A DNA stretch of 64,000 bases from CAYSLU01 sp964431965 (GTDB lineage Bacteria; Verrucomicrobiota; Kiritimatiellia; CAIKKV01; CAYSLU01): contig CAYSLU010000017.1 in the NCBI GenBank assembly GCA_964431965.1, positions 1 to 64,000 of the forward strand, written 5' to 3'. The translations under genes and the position numbers were made by a program. Shown here one piece after another: positions 12,545 to 20,953 of this stretch. A model generated the notes under the pieces. That model worked only from the letters and a program-made list of their open reading frames with translations. It had not been told where the DNA came from and did not search any database. Each line of letters begins with the position of its first letter. Position 1 is the first letter of the stretch.

Positions 12545-14125
12545 ATGAGCAGACGCATGGCGGCGGCCGTAACGGTATGGGCGCTGGTTTCGGGGGGCGG
12601 GCGGGCTGGGGTCGGACCCGATCCCGTCGGGGACGTCCGGGCTCCGGCCGTGGCCGGATCCTTCTATCCCGCTTCGGCGGCGGAGTTGCAGGCGCAGGTT
12701 GACGAGTTGCTCCGGTGCCCTCCGCGGCCGGCCGGCGCCCCCGCCCTCGTCGGGGGCGTGGTGCCGCACGCGGGCTACGTCTTCTCCGCGCGTTGCGCCG
12801 CCAGCCTCTACCGGCTGCTGCACAGCAACCAGTTCGACCGCGTCATCCTGATCGGGCCCAGCCACCATCTGCCGTTCGCCGGACTGGGGCTGCCCCACGC
12901 TGGCCTGACCGCATACCGGACGCCGCTGGGCGACGTACCCATCGCGACCGGGCTGTGCGCGCGGCTGGCGGCCTCCCCCGGCTTTGTGCGCCTGCCGCGC
13001 GATGCGGGGCCGGAGCACTGCCTGGAAGTCCAGCTCCCGTTCCTGCAGCGAAGCCTCGGGCGGTTCGAGCTGGTTCCGGTCCTGTGCGGCGGGGTCCGCG
13101 AAGAAAGCGTTGGGGCATACGCGGCCGCGCTGGCTCCGTTGCTCGATGCCCGAACGCTGCTGCTGGCATCTTCGGACTTCACCCACTACGGCCCCAACTA
13201 CGGGTACGTTCCCTTCGAGTCGGACGCGAAGGGGCGGCTGGCGCAGATGCTGGCCTCCGCGGCCGGCGCGGCGGCCGCGCTGGACCTGGAAGGATTCCGG
13301 CGGCACAGCTGCGACACCGGCGACACGATCTGCGGCGGGTACCCGATCCAGATCGTCATCGATGCGCTGAGGCGCTCCGGCCGGGCCGTCCGCGGGGCTG
13401 TGCTGGACCGCTACACGTCCGGCGACGTGGTGGGCGACTACCGCAACTCGGTCTCGTACGCGGCGGTCGGGTTCTTCGGAGGAACGAACGCGGTCACCCC
13501 GGCGGCGCCGGCGGCAGGCCCGGAGGAAAGGAAGGCCGAGATGAAGCAGAGCGGACCGGGCGGAGCAGCGTCGGAGTTCAGCGTCAGCGCGGCCGGTCAG
13601 AAGCGACTGCTGGAGATTGCGCGCCAGTCGATCGCGCACTACCTGCGGGATCGGCGGCCCGGGAGCTTTGCGGTGACGGAGCCCGAGCTCCTGACCCCCG
13701 CCGCCGTCTTCGTGACCCTGACCCAGCAGGGGCGGCTGCGCGGGTGCATCGGCACCACGGAGCCCCGCTCGGCGCTGCACGAGGCCGTGAGCCGGCTGGC
13801 GGTTGCCGCGGCGTTCGAGGACGGCCGGTTCCGGCCGCTCTCGGCGGACGAGCTGCCGCGCACGCACATCGAGATATCGGTCCTCTCGCCGATGCGGCGC
13901 GTGAAGGGCGGGGACGAGATCCGGAAGAAGGTCCACGGCGTCGTCGTGCACCGCGGGGGGCACAGCGGGCTGTTCCTTCCCCAGGTGTGGGAGCACTTCG
14001 AGCGCAAGGAGGACTTCATGGGCGAGCTGTGCCAGCAGAAGGCGGGGCTCGATCCCGACGCGTGGAAGGACCCGGCGACCGAGCTGTACGTATTCACGGT
14101 GTTCGCGTTCGAGGAGCCGAAGTGA
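12545..14125 (+). CDS. MEMO1-family / AMMECR1-domain fusion protein (AmmeMemoRadiSam A and B in one chain)
   Basis: The 526-residue product joins two conserved but poorly understood domains. Residues about 30-315 are MEMO1-like (VAGSFYPASAAEL, then GGVVPHAGYVFS, LIGPSHH, SSDFTHYG), a fold related to class III non-haem-iron dioxygenases with conserved His residues. Residues about 345-525 are AMMECR1 (GCIGTTEPRSALHEAV). In many bacteria these two, together with a radical SAM protein, form the AmmeMemoRadiSam set of unknown function; no radical SAM partner is nearby here. The first about 25 residues look like a weak signal peptide (MAAAVTVWALVSGGGRA). Its TGA overlaps the GTG of the downstream isomerase-like gene, so the two are translationally coupled. 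Confidence 0.85.
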   Translation: MSRRMAAAVTVWALVSGGGRAGVGPDPVGDVRAPAVAGSFYPASAAELQAQVDELLRCPPRPAGAPALVGGVVPHAGYVFSARCAASLYRLLHSNQFDRVILIGPSHHLPFAGLGLPHAGLTAYRTPLGDVPIATGLCARLAASPGFVRLPRDAGPEHCLEVQLPFLQRSLGRFELVPVLCGGVREESVGAYAAALAPLLDARTLLLASSDFTHYGPNYGYVPFESDAKGRLAQMLASAAGAAAALDLEGFRRHSCDTGDTICGGYPIQIVIDALRRSGRAVRGAVLDRYTSGDVVGDYRNSVSYAAVGFFGGTNAVTPAAPAAGPEERKAEMKQSGPGGAASEFSVSAAGQKRLLEIARQSIAHYLRDRRPGSFAVTEPELLTPAAVFVTLTQQGRLRGCIGTTEPRSALHEAVSRLAVAAAFEDGRFRPLSADELPRTHIEISVLSPMRRVKGGDEIRKKVHGVVVHRGGHSGLFLPQVWEHFERKEDFMGELCQQKAGLDPDAWKDPATELYVFTVFAFEEPK

Positions 14126-15555
14126 GCGCGCCCGCGGCGGCCCTCCGGGTCGGCCTGTTCAGCATCGGGCTCGACACCTACTGGCCCCAGTTCAAGGGGC
14201 TCAAGCGCCATCTGCTCGGCTACCACGCCGACATTCGCCGGCGCACGGAGGCGTGCGGGGTTGAGGTTGTCGACGCGGGGCTGATCGATAATCCCTCCGA
14301 CGCTCGCGCCGCCGGGCGCCGCTTCCGGAGCGAGAACGTGGAACTGATCTTCCTGTTCATCTCCACGTACGCGCTCTCCTCGACCGTACTCCCGGTTGTT
14401 CAGGAGGCGGGCGTGCCGGTGGTGGTCCTCAACCTGCAGCCGGTGGCGCAGCTGGACTACGCCCGGTTCAACGCGCTGGGCGACCGCGGGCTGATGACGG
14501 GCGTGTGGCTGGAGCATTGCCAGGCCTGTTGCGCGCCGGAGATCGCCTGCGTGTTCAACCGCGCCGGCATCGACTACCACCTGGTCACCGGCCATCTGCA
14601 GGAGGAGCTCCCGTGGACCGAGATCCGCGAGTGGGTGGATGCCGCCCGCGTGCGGCGCGTGATGCGGGACAATCGCGTCGGGGTGCTCGGTCACTACTAT
14701 GGCGGGATGCTGGATGTCTACAGCGACATGACCCAGCACGCCGCGGCGTTCGGTTGTCACGTTGAACTCCTCGAGATGTGCGAACTGCACGCCCTGCGCC
14801 AGGCGGTGACGCCGGCCCAGGTCCGCCGGAAGCTTGCGCAGGTACGCCGCGAGTTCGCCGTGTCGCCCGAGTGCTCCCGCGCCGAGTTGGATCGGGCGGC
14901 CCGCACCTCGGCCGCCCTCGACCAACTGGTGGCCCGGCACCGCCTGGGGTCGATGGCGTATTATTACGAGGGGCAGCCGGGCAACGCCTATGAGGACCTC
15001 GCCACCTCGGTGATCGCCGGCAACACCCTCCTTACGGCCCGCGGCGTGCCGGTCGCGGGCGAGTGCGAGTTCAAGAACGTCCAGGCTATGAAGATCATGG
15101 ATGCGTTCGGGGTGGGCGGCTCGTTCTCGGAGTTCTACCTGACCGACTTCACGGACGATGTGGTGTTCCTGGGGCATGACGGGCCGGCGCACAGCGCCAT
15201 CGCCGAGGGGCCGGTTGGGCTGGTGCCCCTGTCCGTGTACCACGGCAAGCCGGGTCGGGGACTGTCCATCCAGATGACGGTGCGGCACGGGCCGGTGACG
15301 CTGCTGTCCGTGGTTCAGAACCGGCAGGGCGAACTGTCGCTGCTTGCGGCGGAGGCCGAGTCGGTGCCGGGCCCGGTGCTGCAGATCGGGAACACCAATA
15401 GCCGCTACCGGTTCTCCATCGGCGCGCGGGTGTTTCTGGACGAGTGGTCGAAGGCCGGTCCGGCCCACCACTGCGCGATCGGCGTGGGCCACATCGCGGC
15501 GCGCATCGCCAAACTGGGGGCCCTCCTGAAACTGCCGGTCCGGCGTGTGTGTTGA
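14122..15555 (+). CDS. L-fucose / L-arabinose isomerase-like protein (second copy)
   Basis: The 477-residue protein has the same two-part layout as the protein at 2497-3894: an N-terminal Rossmann-like domain (LRVGLFSIGLDTYWPQF, then FLFISTYALSSTVLPVVQ and VPVVVLNLQP), and a C-terminal metal-site segment (AGECEFKNVQAMKIMDAF, then FYLTDFTDDVVFLGHDGPAH, near the FucI/AraA active site). It probably isomerises a deoxy- or pentose sugar; the substrate is unknown. The GTG at 14122 overlaps the upstream TGA in the form GTGA, and earlier in-frame sequence only overlaps the coding frame of the neighbour. Coupling to a MEMO1-AMMECR1 protein rather than to a sugar cluster is odd. Confidence 0.72.
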   Translation: MSAPAAALRVGLFSIGLDTYWPQFKGLKRHLLGYHADIRRRTEACGVEVVDAGLIDNPSDARAAGRRFRSENVELIFLFISTYALSSTVLPVVQEAGVPVVVLNLQPVAQLDYARFNALGDRGLMTGVWLEHCQACCAPEIACVFNRAGIDYHLVTGHLQEELPWTEIREWVDAARVRRVMRDNRVGVLGHYYGGMLDVYSDMTQHAAAFGCHVELLEMCELHALRQAVTPAQVRRKLAQVRREFAVSPECSRAELDRAARTSAALDQLVARHRLGSMAYYYEGQPGNAYEDLATSVIAGNTLLTARGVPVAGECEFKNVQAMKIMDAFGVGGSFSEFYLTDFTDDVVFLGHDGPAHSAIAEGPVGLVPLSVYHGKPGRGLSIQMTVRHGPVTLLSVVQNRQGELSLLAAEAESVPGPVLQIGNTNSRYRFSIGARVFLDEWSKAGPAHHCAIGVGHIAARIAKLGALLKLPVRRVC

Positions 15556-15615
15556 CGGCGTGCCGGAGAAGAATCGGCTTGATGCAGCCGAAGACCGTGG
15601 GTACGTTCCGCACCC

Positions 15616-16404
15616 ATGAACGCGCTGGCAAGAGCAGGCGCTCCGATCGTGGAGCGCGCCGCCTACGTGCGGTACCTGGCGGCTGTCACGTGGGCCGGCG
15701 TCCGGCTCGGGTGTACGGCGGCCACGTGGCCCCGCACGGTGCGCGACGTGCTCGCGCGGCAGATCCTCTTCACCGGTGTCGAGGCCGGCTGGTTCATCGG
15801 CACGCTCGGCCTGCTGGTCGGCGTCTCGGTCGTGGTTCAGGCCCAGCTCTGGCTCTTCAAGTTCGGCCAGTCCGCGCTGCTCGGGCCGATCCTGGTGGCC
15901 GTGATCGTTCGGGAGGCCGGTCCGCTGCTGGTGAACTTCGCCGTCATCGGGCGGAGCGGGACCGCGATCGCAACCGAGCTGGCGAGCATGCGCGTGCATG
16001 ACGAGATTCGCGTGATGGAGGCGCAGGGCCTGGACCCGCTCCGCTACCTGGTCGTCCCGCGGATGGCCGGCGTGATGACCTCGGTCTTCGGCCTGACCAT
16101 CCTCTTTGTCGCGCTGTCGCTCGTCAGCGGATACGGCTGCGGGCTGCTGATGGGCGCGCACGCGGCAACGCCGGGCGACTTCGCGGCGAGCGTGTTTCGC
16201 GAGATTGGCTGGGCGGACTGGATCGCGCTGGTGACGAAGACGCTCGTCCCGGGTTTGCTGACGGGCGCGATCTGCTCGATCGAGGGGCTGAGCATCCGGG
16301 GATCCGTGACGGAGGTGCCGCAGGCCGCGACCCGGGCCGTGGTGAAGTCGATCACGGCGCTGTTCGTGGTTTCGGCGGCGATTTCGGTCCTGACGTACCT
16401 GTGA
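15616..16404 (+). CDS. mlaE: MlaE-family ABC transporter permease (phospholipid transport)
   Basis: The 262-residue integral membrane protein matches the MlaE/YrbE permease family: an N-terminal amphipathic stretch, then LVGVSVVVQAQLWLFKFGQ, the conserved IVREAGPLLVNFAVIGRSGTAIATEL loop with Glu, MEAQGLDPLRYLVVPRMAG and C-terminal membrane helices. MlaE is the inner-membrane part of a system that moves phospholipids between inner and outer membrane. The stop overlaps the start of the ATPase-like gene by 4 nt. The downstream order of ATPase-like protein, MCE protein and lipoprotein is that of an Mla operon. Confidence 0.92.
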   Translation: MNALARAGAPIVERAAYVRYLAAVTWAGVRLGCTAATWPRTVRDVLARQILFTGVEAGWFIGTLGLLVGVSVVVQAQLWLFKFGQSALLGPILVAVIVREAGPLLVNFAVIGRSGTAIATELASMRVHDEIRVMEAQGLDPLRYLVVPRMAGVMTSVFGLTILFVALSLVSGYGCGLLMGAHAATPGDFAASVFREIGWADWIALVTKTLVPGLLTGAICSIEGLSIRGSVTEVPQAATRAVVKSITALFVVSAAISVLTYL

Positions 16405-17120
16405 GCGCGACACACGACATGCAGGCCGCTGCGGCGGCGCTGGAGTTCGAGCTGGCCGACTTGCGCCCGGAGCGCAAGGACCAGGTTCCGCTCGAGCGCG
16501 TCGCGCTGCGGCTCGGGCGCGGCGAGATCGGGCTCGTTCTGGCGGAGCGGGGCCACGAGGATCTGCCGCTCGCGGATGCGGCCGAGGGGCTGCTGTCGCC
16601 GGCCGCCGGCCGAGTCCGGCTGCTGGGGGTGGACTGGGCGGAGCGGTCGTACGACGAGGCCGTGTCGGTCCGGGGTCGGATTGGCCGCGTGTTCCTGAAG
16701 CCGGGGTGGGTGAGCAACCTGGACGTGATCGAGAACGTCACGCTGGCCCAGCGCCATCACACGGAGCGGCCGGTGGACGAACTGGTGCGCGAGGCGCAGG
16801 ACCGGGCGCGGCGCTTCGGTCTGGACGGGGTTCCGGCGGGTCGGCCCGCGTGGGTGCCGGCCGGCGATCTGCGTCGCTCGGAGTGGGTCCGGGCCTTCAT
16901 GGGCGAGCCCGTGCTGGTGGTGCTCGAGCGGCCGATGGCCGCCGTTGCGGCGGCGCACGTGGACGGGCTGGTCTCCGAGGTGTGCGCCGCCGGTGCGCGG
17001 GGCACCGCGGTCTTGTGGGTAACGGGCGATTCGGAAGTGTGGGGGCATCCGGCCCTGGCGGGCGCCCGCCGCTGGTCCGTGCGCGGCGGCGCCGTGGTTC
17101 CTTTCGGGAGTTCAACATGA
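16401..17120 (+). CDS. Degenerate MlaF-like ABC ATPase (nucleotide-binding motifs lost)
   Basis: The 239-residue protein occupies the mlaF position and keeps the length and order of an ABC nucleotide-binding domain: an N-terminal beta region, a Q-loop-like stretch (RIGRVFLKPGWVSNLDVIENVTL, matching the MlaF segment that carries LFDSLTVFENV), a helical part, and a Walker B-like strand (EPVLVVLERPMAAV). Key catalytic motifs are gone. Where Walker A should be, the sequence reads VLAERGHEDLP with no GxxGxGK; the LSGGQ signature position reads VPAGDLRRSE; and the DEP of Walker B is replaced by ERP, so Asp is Glu and the catalytic Glu is Arg. The frame is intact with overlapping neighbours on both sides, so it is probably expressed. 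It may be a structural partner of a functional ATPase encoded elsewhere. Confidence 0.75.
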   Translation: MSATHDMQAAAAALEFELADLRPERKDQVPLERVALRLGRGEIGLVLAERGHEDLPLADAAEGLLSPAAGRVRLLGVDWAERSYDEAVSVRGRIGRVFLKPGWVSNLDVIENVTLAQRHHTERPVDELVREAQDRARRFGLDGVPAGRPAWVPAGDLRRSEWVRAFMGEPVLVVLERPMAAVAAAHVDGLVSEVCAAGARGTAVLWVTGDSEVWGHPALAGARRWSVRGGAVVPFGSST

Positions 17121-17935
17121 CGAGTCCGAGCTTCAAGTTCCGGTACGTGAACGAAATCAGCGGGGCGTTCGTCCTGCTGGCCGTCGGCTTGCTGATCGCG
17201 GGCATCGTGCTCGCGGGGCACGCCCAGCGGTGGTTCGAGCGCAAGATGGTGGTCGAAACGGCGTTCCCGCTCGCCTACGGGTCGTTCGGGCTCAAGAAGG
17301 GCGCCGAGGTCCGGATGCTCGACACGGTGGCCGGCCGCGTCCGGGACGTCGTGCCGAACGAGGCGGGCGAGATTGTCGTCACGTTCGAGGTCGCCGGCCC
17401 GTTCCGAAAGCTGGTCCGGGAGGACTCCGTGGCGCGGGCCAAGAAGACGTTCGGGGTGGCGGGCGACGCGTACCTGGAGCTGGCCGTCGGAGCCCGGTCC
17501 CGCCCGGCCGTGACGACCGGCCGCCGCGTTCCGTTCCAGAAGGACACCGACCTCATGGAGTCGATCCAGGCGACGCTCGACGGGCTCAAGGAGTCGCTGC
17601 CCAAGGTGCTGGGCAAGGCGGACGAAATCCTGACGCATGTGAACAACATCGTGAAGAGCATCGACGAGGGGGACGGCGCGGCCGGCCGGCTGATCAATGA
17701 CCCGGAGGTCGGCGCGGCCGTCAAGCGGGCGGCCATCGACCTGCAGCGGACCACCGCGCAGATGCCGGGGCAGGTGGCCGGCGTGATGGACGAGGCGGGG
17801 CAGGTGCTGCGCGACGTCGACCGCCTGATCGAGGGGCTGCAGAAGCACTGGCTCGTGCGCGGCTACATCGAGCAGCCGGGCGCCACGCCGGTGATCCCGT
17901 CGTACCAGATTCCCCCGCTGCAAGGAGGCCGGTGA
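17117..17935 (+). CDS. mlaD: MlaD-family (MCE domain) lipid transport protein
   Basis: The 272-residue protein has one N-terminal membrane anchor (ISGAFVLLAVGLLIAGIVLAG, residues about 14-35), then a single MCE domain (about 40-120; AYGSFGLKKGAEVRMLDTVAGRV, GDAYLELAVG) and a helical C-terminal region (TLDGLKESLPKVLGKADEILTHVNNIVKSI). MCE proteins form hexameric rings in the periplasm that pass lipids between MlaE and the outer membrane. The ATG at 17117 overlaps the preceding TGA; the frame is open upstream only as a shadow of the ATPase-like gene. AAGGAGG near its end serves the next gene. Confidence 0.9.
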   Translation: MTSPSFKFRYVNEISGAFVLLAVGLLIAGIVLAGHAQRWFERKMVVETAFPLAYGSFGLKKGAEVRMLDTVAGRVRDVVPNEAGEIVVTFEVAGPFRKLVREDSVARAKKTFGVAGDAYLELAVGARSRPAVTTGRRVPFQKDTDLMESIQATLDGLKESLPKVLGKADEILTHVNNIVKSIDEGDGAAGRLINDPEVGAAVKRAAIDLQRTTAQMPGQVAGVMDEAGQVLRDVDRLIEGLQKHWLVRGYIEQPGATPVIPSYQIPPLQGGR

Positions 17936-18867
17936 TGCGCCGTATCATGTGGATTGCGGTGGCGGCCTGCGCGGCGGGGCTGGCCGGCGGATGCGTGGGG
18001 CACCGGGTGGCCGCCGTGGATCCGGAAATCCGGCGCTCGGCGGACGCGGCGGGCGCCGCGCTGGCGGCGGGCGCAACGGATCGGGCCGCGGCCGGCTATG
18101 AGGCGGCGCTGACCCGGGCGGCGCTAATTGACGCTCCGGCCGAAATCGCCCGCAACGCGCACAACCTGGCCGCCGTTCTCGTGTCGGCCGGCCGGCTGGA
18201 CGAAGCGGACCGTCGGGTCGATCAGGCGCTCTCGTCAGGCGGGTTCGACGATGCGGGGCGGGCGAACGCGCTGCTGCTGAAGTCGGCCATCCAGCGCGGC
18301 CGCGGAAACGCCGAGGCATCGCACGACCTGGCCGAGGAGGCATTTGTCGCGGCGCAGGGCATCGGCCGGCGTCCGGCCATGATTCACGCGCGGCTGCTGT
18401 GCGCGGAGCTGGATCTCGCGGCGGACCGGATTCCCACGGCCCGGCTGGAACTGGCGCTGGCGCGTCAGTTCGTGCGGCGCGACACGCCGCCCGAGCTCTG
18501 CGCGTGGGTGGAGCGGCTGGACGGGGTTCTGCTGGTGCGGGACCGTCGCTTTGCCGACGCGGCGGCGCGCTTCGACGCGGCGGCGGGCCGCCTCAAGGCC
18601 GCCGGCCGCTACCGGGACATGGCCTCCGCGCTCGTGCTGGCGGGCGCCGCGCTGGATCAGGCCGAGTCGTGGGCGGCCGCGACCGACCGCTATCTGCGGG
18701 CCGGCCGCAGCCAGGCGGCGGCCGGCGACGCCGCGGACGCCGCGGAGAGTGCGCGGCTGGCCGCCGCCTCGGCGGCCCGGGCATCCGATGCCGCGCTACA
18801 GGCGCGGGTCCAGGCCTGGTCGGGAACGCTCTTCCCGGCGGGGCCGTCCGGTCGCGGCAAGCCGTGA
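17935..18867 (+). CDS. Lipoprotein with TPR-like helical repeats, Mla operon
   Basis: The 310-residue product begins with a lipoprotein signal peptide (RRIMWIAVAACAAGLAGGC; the lipobox ends at the Cys near residue 20). The mature part is rich in Ala, Arg, Asp and Leu and is built of repeated helical hairpins resembling tetratricopeptide units (NLAAVLVSAGRLDEADRRVDQAL, SALVLAGAALDQAESWAAATDRYLRAG). It occupies the operon position where other Mla systems have the MlaA or MlaC lipid-handling proteins, but it resembles neither. A role as outer-membrane or periplasmic scaffold is inferred from context only. The ATG at 17935 shares one base with the mlaD stop and has AAGGAGG at good distance; an in-frame GTG one codon earlier is less well spaced. 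Confidence 0.75.
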   Translation: MRRIMWIAVAACAAGLAGGCVGHRVAAVDPEIRRSADAAGAALAAGATDRAAAGYEAALTRAALIDAPAEIARNAHNLAAVLVSAGRLDEADRRVDQALSSGGFDDAGRANALLLKSAIQRGRGNAEASHDLAEEAFVAAQGIGRRPAMIHARLLCAELDLAADRIPTARLELALARQFVRRDTPPELCAWVERLDGVLLVRDRRFADAAARFDAAAGRLKAAGRYRDMASALVLAGAALDQAESWAAATDRYLRAGRSQAAAGDAADAAESARLAAASAARASDAALQARVQAWSGTLFPAGPSGRGKP

Positions 18868-18929
18868 TGTCCGGCCCTGATACTCGCCGGAACCTTCGGC
18901 CGTTCAAGGGGTAAGTGGAGGTCGGCGCA

Positions 18930-20144
18930 CTATCGTCGCTTCCGCGCGCGGTGCGGCGACGGGGGGTGGCCCGCGGCCGGGTTATGCGCGCGGTATTCGC
19001 GGACCAGGGCGTCAAGCAACTCGGCGCGCCGGGCGTAAAGGCGCCGGGGCTTCCGGGGGCGGACCGACGACAGCGCGTAGTGGGCGATGATCGGCAGCGC
19101 CACGGTGGAGTCGAGGTAGCACACGATGGCGTCCGGGAGCCGGTTGGGGTCGACCTTGCCCCATGAGACGGCCTCCTGCGGCGTGGCGCCGGAGAGCCCT
19201 CCGGTGTCCGGCCGCGCGTCCGTGATCTGGAGGAAGTAGTCGTGCCCCGCTTCCTTGATGCGGAGCACCTCCTGGATCTGCGGCTCCGTCTGGAGCATGA
19301 AGTTTTTGGGGCTGCCGCCGCCGACCAGGAACGCCGCGGAGCGCCCGCCGGAGCGCTTGGCGTTGAGCACGAACGCCGTGGTCTCGTTGACGTCGATGCT
19401 CGGGTTGATCCGCAGTTTGTTGCCTTCCAGTTCCACGCCCGCGATGTTCATGCCGATCGTCGAGTCGCCGGGCGAGCTCGTGTAGATCGGCACGCCGGAC
19501 CGGTAGGCGGCGGCGACGAAGGAAACATCCGTGAGCCCGTTCTGCTCCTCCCACTGGGCGGCGTAGCGCCCGATGTGATGGTGCAACTCGGCCGTTCCCA
19601 TTTCCTTCTGAAACTCGGGCTGGACCAGGATGGTGCGCAGGATCTCGTCGGTCGCCATCAGGCCGTCCGAATAGCCGATGAACACGTCGTAGATGCGCAC
19701 GATATCGTTCTTCCGCAGGTCCGCGTCGTCCACGACCGGCGTGCCCACGCGGACCGGGAAGTCGAAGGCGAAGTGGAGGTCATGGTAGACGTTGGCTCCC
19801 GTGGAGACGATCCAGTCCACGAATCCGGCCTTGATCAGGGGGACGAGGACGGCGCAGCCCAGCCCGGCAGGGGTCAGCGCGCCGGCGAGGCTCATGCCCA
19901 CGGTGACGTCCGTGCGGAGCATCTGCTCCGAGAACAGCCGGCAGCTCTCCTTGAGCCGGGCCGAGTTGTACGCCAGGAAAACGGAATCGACGAGCGTCTT
20001 GACCGACTCCCGGCCCGTCAGCCCCTTGGGGCGGATGCGTTCGCCGGACAGGTACTTGGCGCGGTGCGGACAGTCCTTCTTCCGCATCCAGTCGGGGCGC
20101 TCGTCGTCGGTTGCACGTCTCGGTTCCTTCTTCTTCACGGTCAT
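18930..20144 (-). CDS. Deoxyhypusine synthase-like protein (bacterial)
   Basis: The 404-residue protein has the fold signature of deoxyhypusine synthase (DHS): an NAD-binding core (GLGCAVLVPLIKAGFVDWIVSTGANVYHDLH), the HHHIGRY and SSPGDSTIGMNIA segments that line the spermidine site, and the motif EAVSWGK with Lys330, the counterpart of the Lys that forms the enzyme-substrate imine in eukaryotic DHS (Lys329 in the human enzyme). Bacteria lack eIF5A, and bacterial relatives are thought to make homospermidine or to modify other substrates. The nearby carboxyspermidine genes at 22648-25245 support a polyamine role. It is monocistronic; a TATAGT hexamer at 20213-20218 on its strand may be its -10 box. 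The C-terminal about 20 residues are a basic tail. Confidence 0.85.
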   Translation of the reverse strand: MTVKKKEPRRATDDERPDWMRKKDCPHRAKYLSGERIRPKGLTGRESVKTLVDSVFLAYNSARLKESCRLFSEQMLRTDVTVGMSLAGALTPAGLGCAVLVPLIKAGFVDWIVSTGANVYHDLHFAFDFPVRVGTPVVDDADLRKNDIVRIYDVFIGYSDGLMATDEILRTILVQPEFQKEMGTAELHHHIGRYAAQWEEQNGLTDVSFVAAAYRSGVPIYTSSPGDSTIGMNIAGVELEGNKLRINPSIDVNETTAFVLNAKRSGGRSAAFLVGGGSPKNFMLQTEPQIQEVLRIKEAGHDYFLQITDARPDTGGLSGATPQEAVSWGKVDPNRLPDAIVCYLDSTVALPIIAHYALSSVRPRKPRRLYARRAELLDALVREYRAHNPAAGHPPSPHRARKRR

Positions 20145-20419
20145 CTTCTCCCCAGCCGCTCCCGGGCGCGCACTCGCTGCGGGCGAGGGATCCGCGGCCT
20201 CAAACGGCGGGTACTATACGCCGACAGATACCCGTACGCCACTCCGCACCACACCGTTACCAGGAAATCCCCGCTGTTGACGCCCAGGAGGACATATCGC
20301 CCGTACCCGTCCGGTCCAGAGCGTCAACACGCCCCGGATGCTGTTGACGATCGTATCACCCATGGCTTGGCCCCAGCGCTCAGGTGGTCACGCCGGGCAT
20401 CCCGCCTCAGACGGCGGCG

Positions 20420-20737
20420 CTAGTTTGCAGGCGGTGGCTGGCCCGGTTGATCGGGTTTCTTGCGGTCATCAATGAGGGTCATACTCTGCACACGCTTCCG
20501 TTCGTCCTCCTGGGGATCGACGGAAGTCGGAGTTCTGACGGCAGCCGCGTCCTTCACAGTCATCGGCGGCGGCGACTCGGACTGCCGAACCCGTGGCAGA
20601 CCGGTATTGGTGCCACCCGTCACGCCGGCCGATGGCTGTGTCGCGTTCCGACCGCAGCCGACGGCAACGACACAGGCCAGCACGGCGATCGCAATCGTCT
20701 TCGTCTTCGTCCTTCCTTGGGGCCACAGCAGCAGCAT
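20420..20737 (-). CDS. Small putative lipoprotein of unknown function
   Basis: A 105-residue product starts with a basic region and hydrophobic stretch ending in a lipobox (KTKTIAIAVLACVVAVGC), then a low-complexity mature part rich in Pro, Thr, Gln and charged residues, with no recognisable domain. The ATG at 20737 is chosen because the signal peptide starts shortly after it; no Shine-Dalgarno sequence is obvious, and in-frame upstream starts exist up to 20833. The reading frame could be fortuitous, but a good lipobox in a short frame argues for a gene. The 275 nt between it and the deoxyhypusine synthase-like gene hold no gene that I can support. Confidence 0.5.
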   Translation of the reverse strand: MLLLWPQGRTKTKTIAIAVLACVVAVGCGRNATQPSAGVTGGTNTGLPRVRQSESPPPMTVKDAAAVRTPTSVDPQEDERKRVQSMTLIDDRKKPDQPGQPPPAN

Positions 20738-20838
20738 CTGAGACGGATGTCGCAAATGCCAAGGCAGGGAGTATGGGGCGCTCCGGCGGGCGCTCAAGCG
20801 AAAAGACTGACCTCTGAATATCGAACCGCACACCGCTA

Positions 20839-20926
20839 GGGGTCAGGGCGCAATCGCTTGTTGAGACGGGCCCCCCCATCGCTTGGACCCCCAACATACA
20901 AATGGCGAATGGCGAGCCCTGACCCC
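20839..20926. repeat. Inverted repeat with a dispersed 24-nt motif
   Basis: GGGGTCAGGGC (20839-20849) and its exact complement GCCCTGACCCC (20916-20926) are separated by 66 nt. The right arm is part of a 24-nt segment (20903-20926) found again with one mismatch at 33018-33041, so it is a dispersed repeat and not a local palindrome. It sits beside the VapBC module. Confidence 0.55.
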
Positions 20927-20953
20927 GAATGCCCCGAATGCCCTTGGTTTCTC

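Noticed and set aside
10670..13996. Extension of the pilB frame upstream to 13996
   Set aside because: The upstream part is antisense to the MEMO1-AMMECR1 gene and has no homology-like features; the ATG at 12385 has a strong ribosome site.
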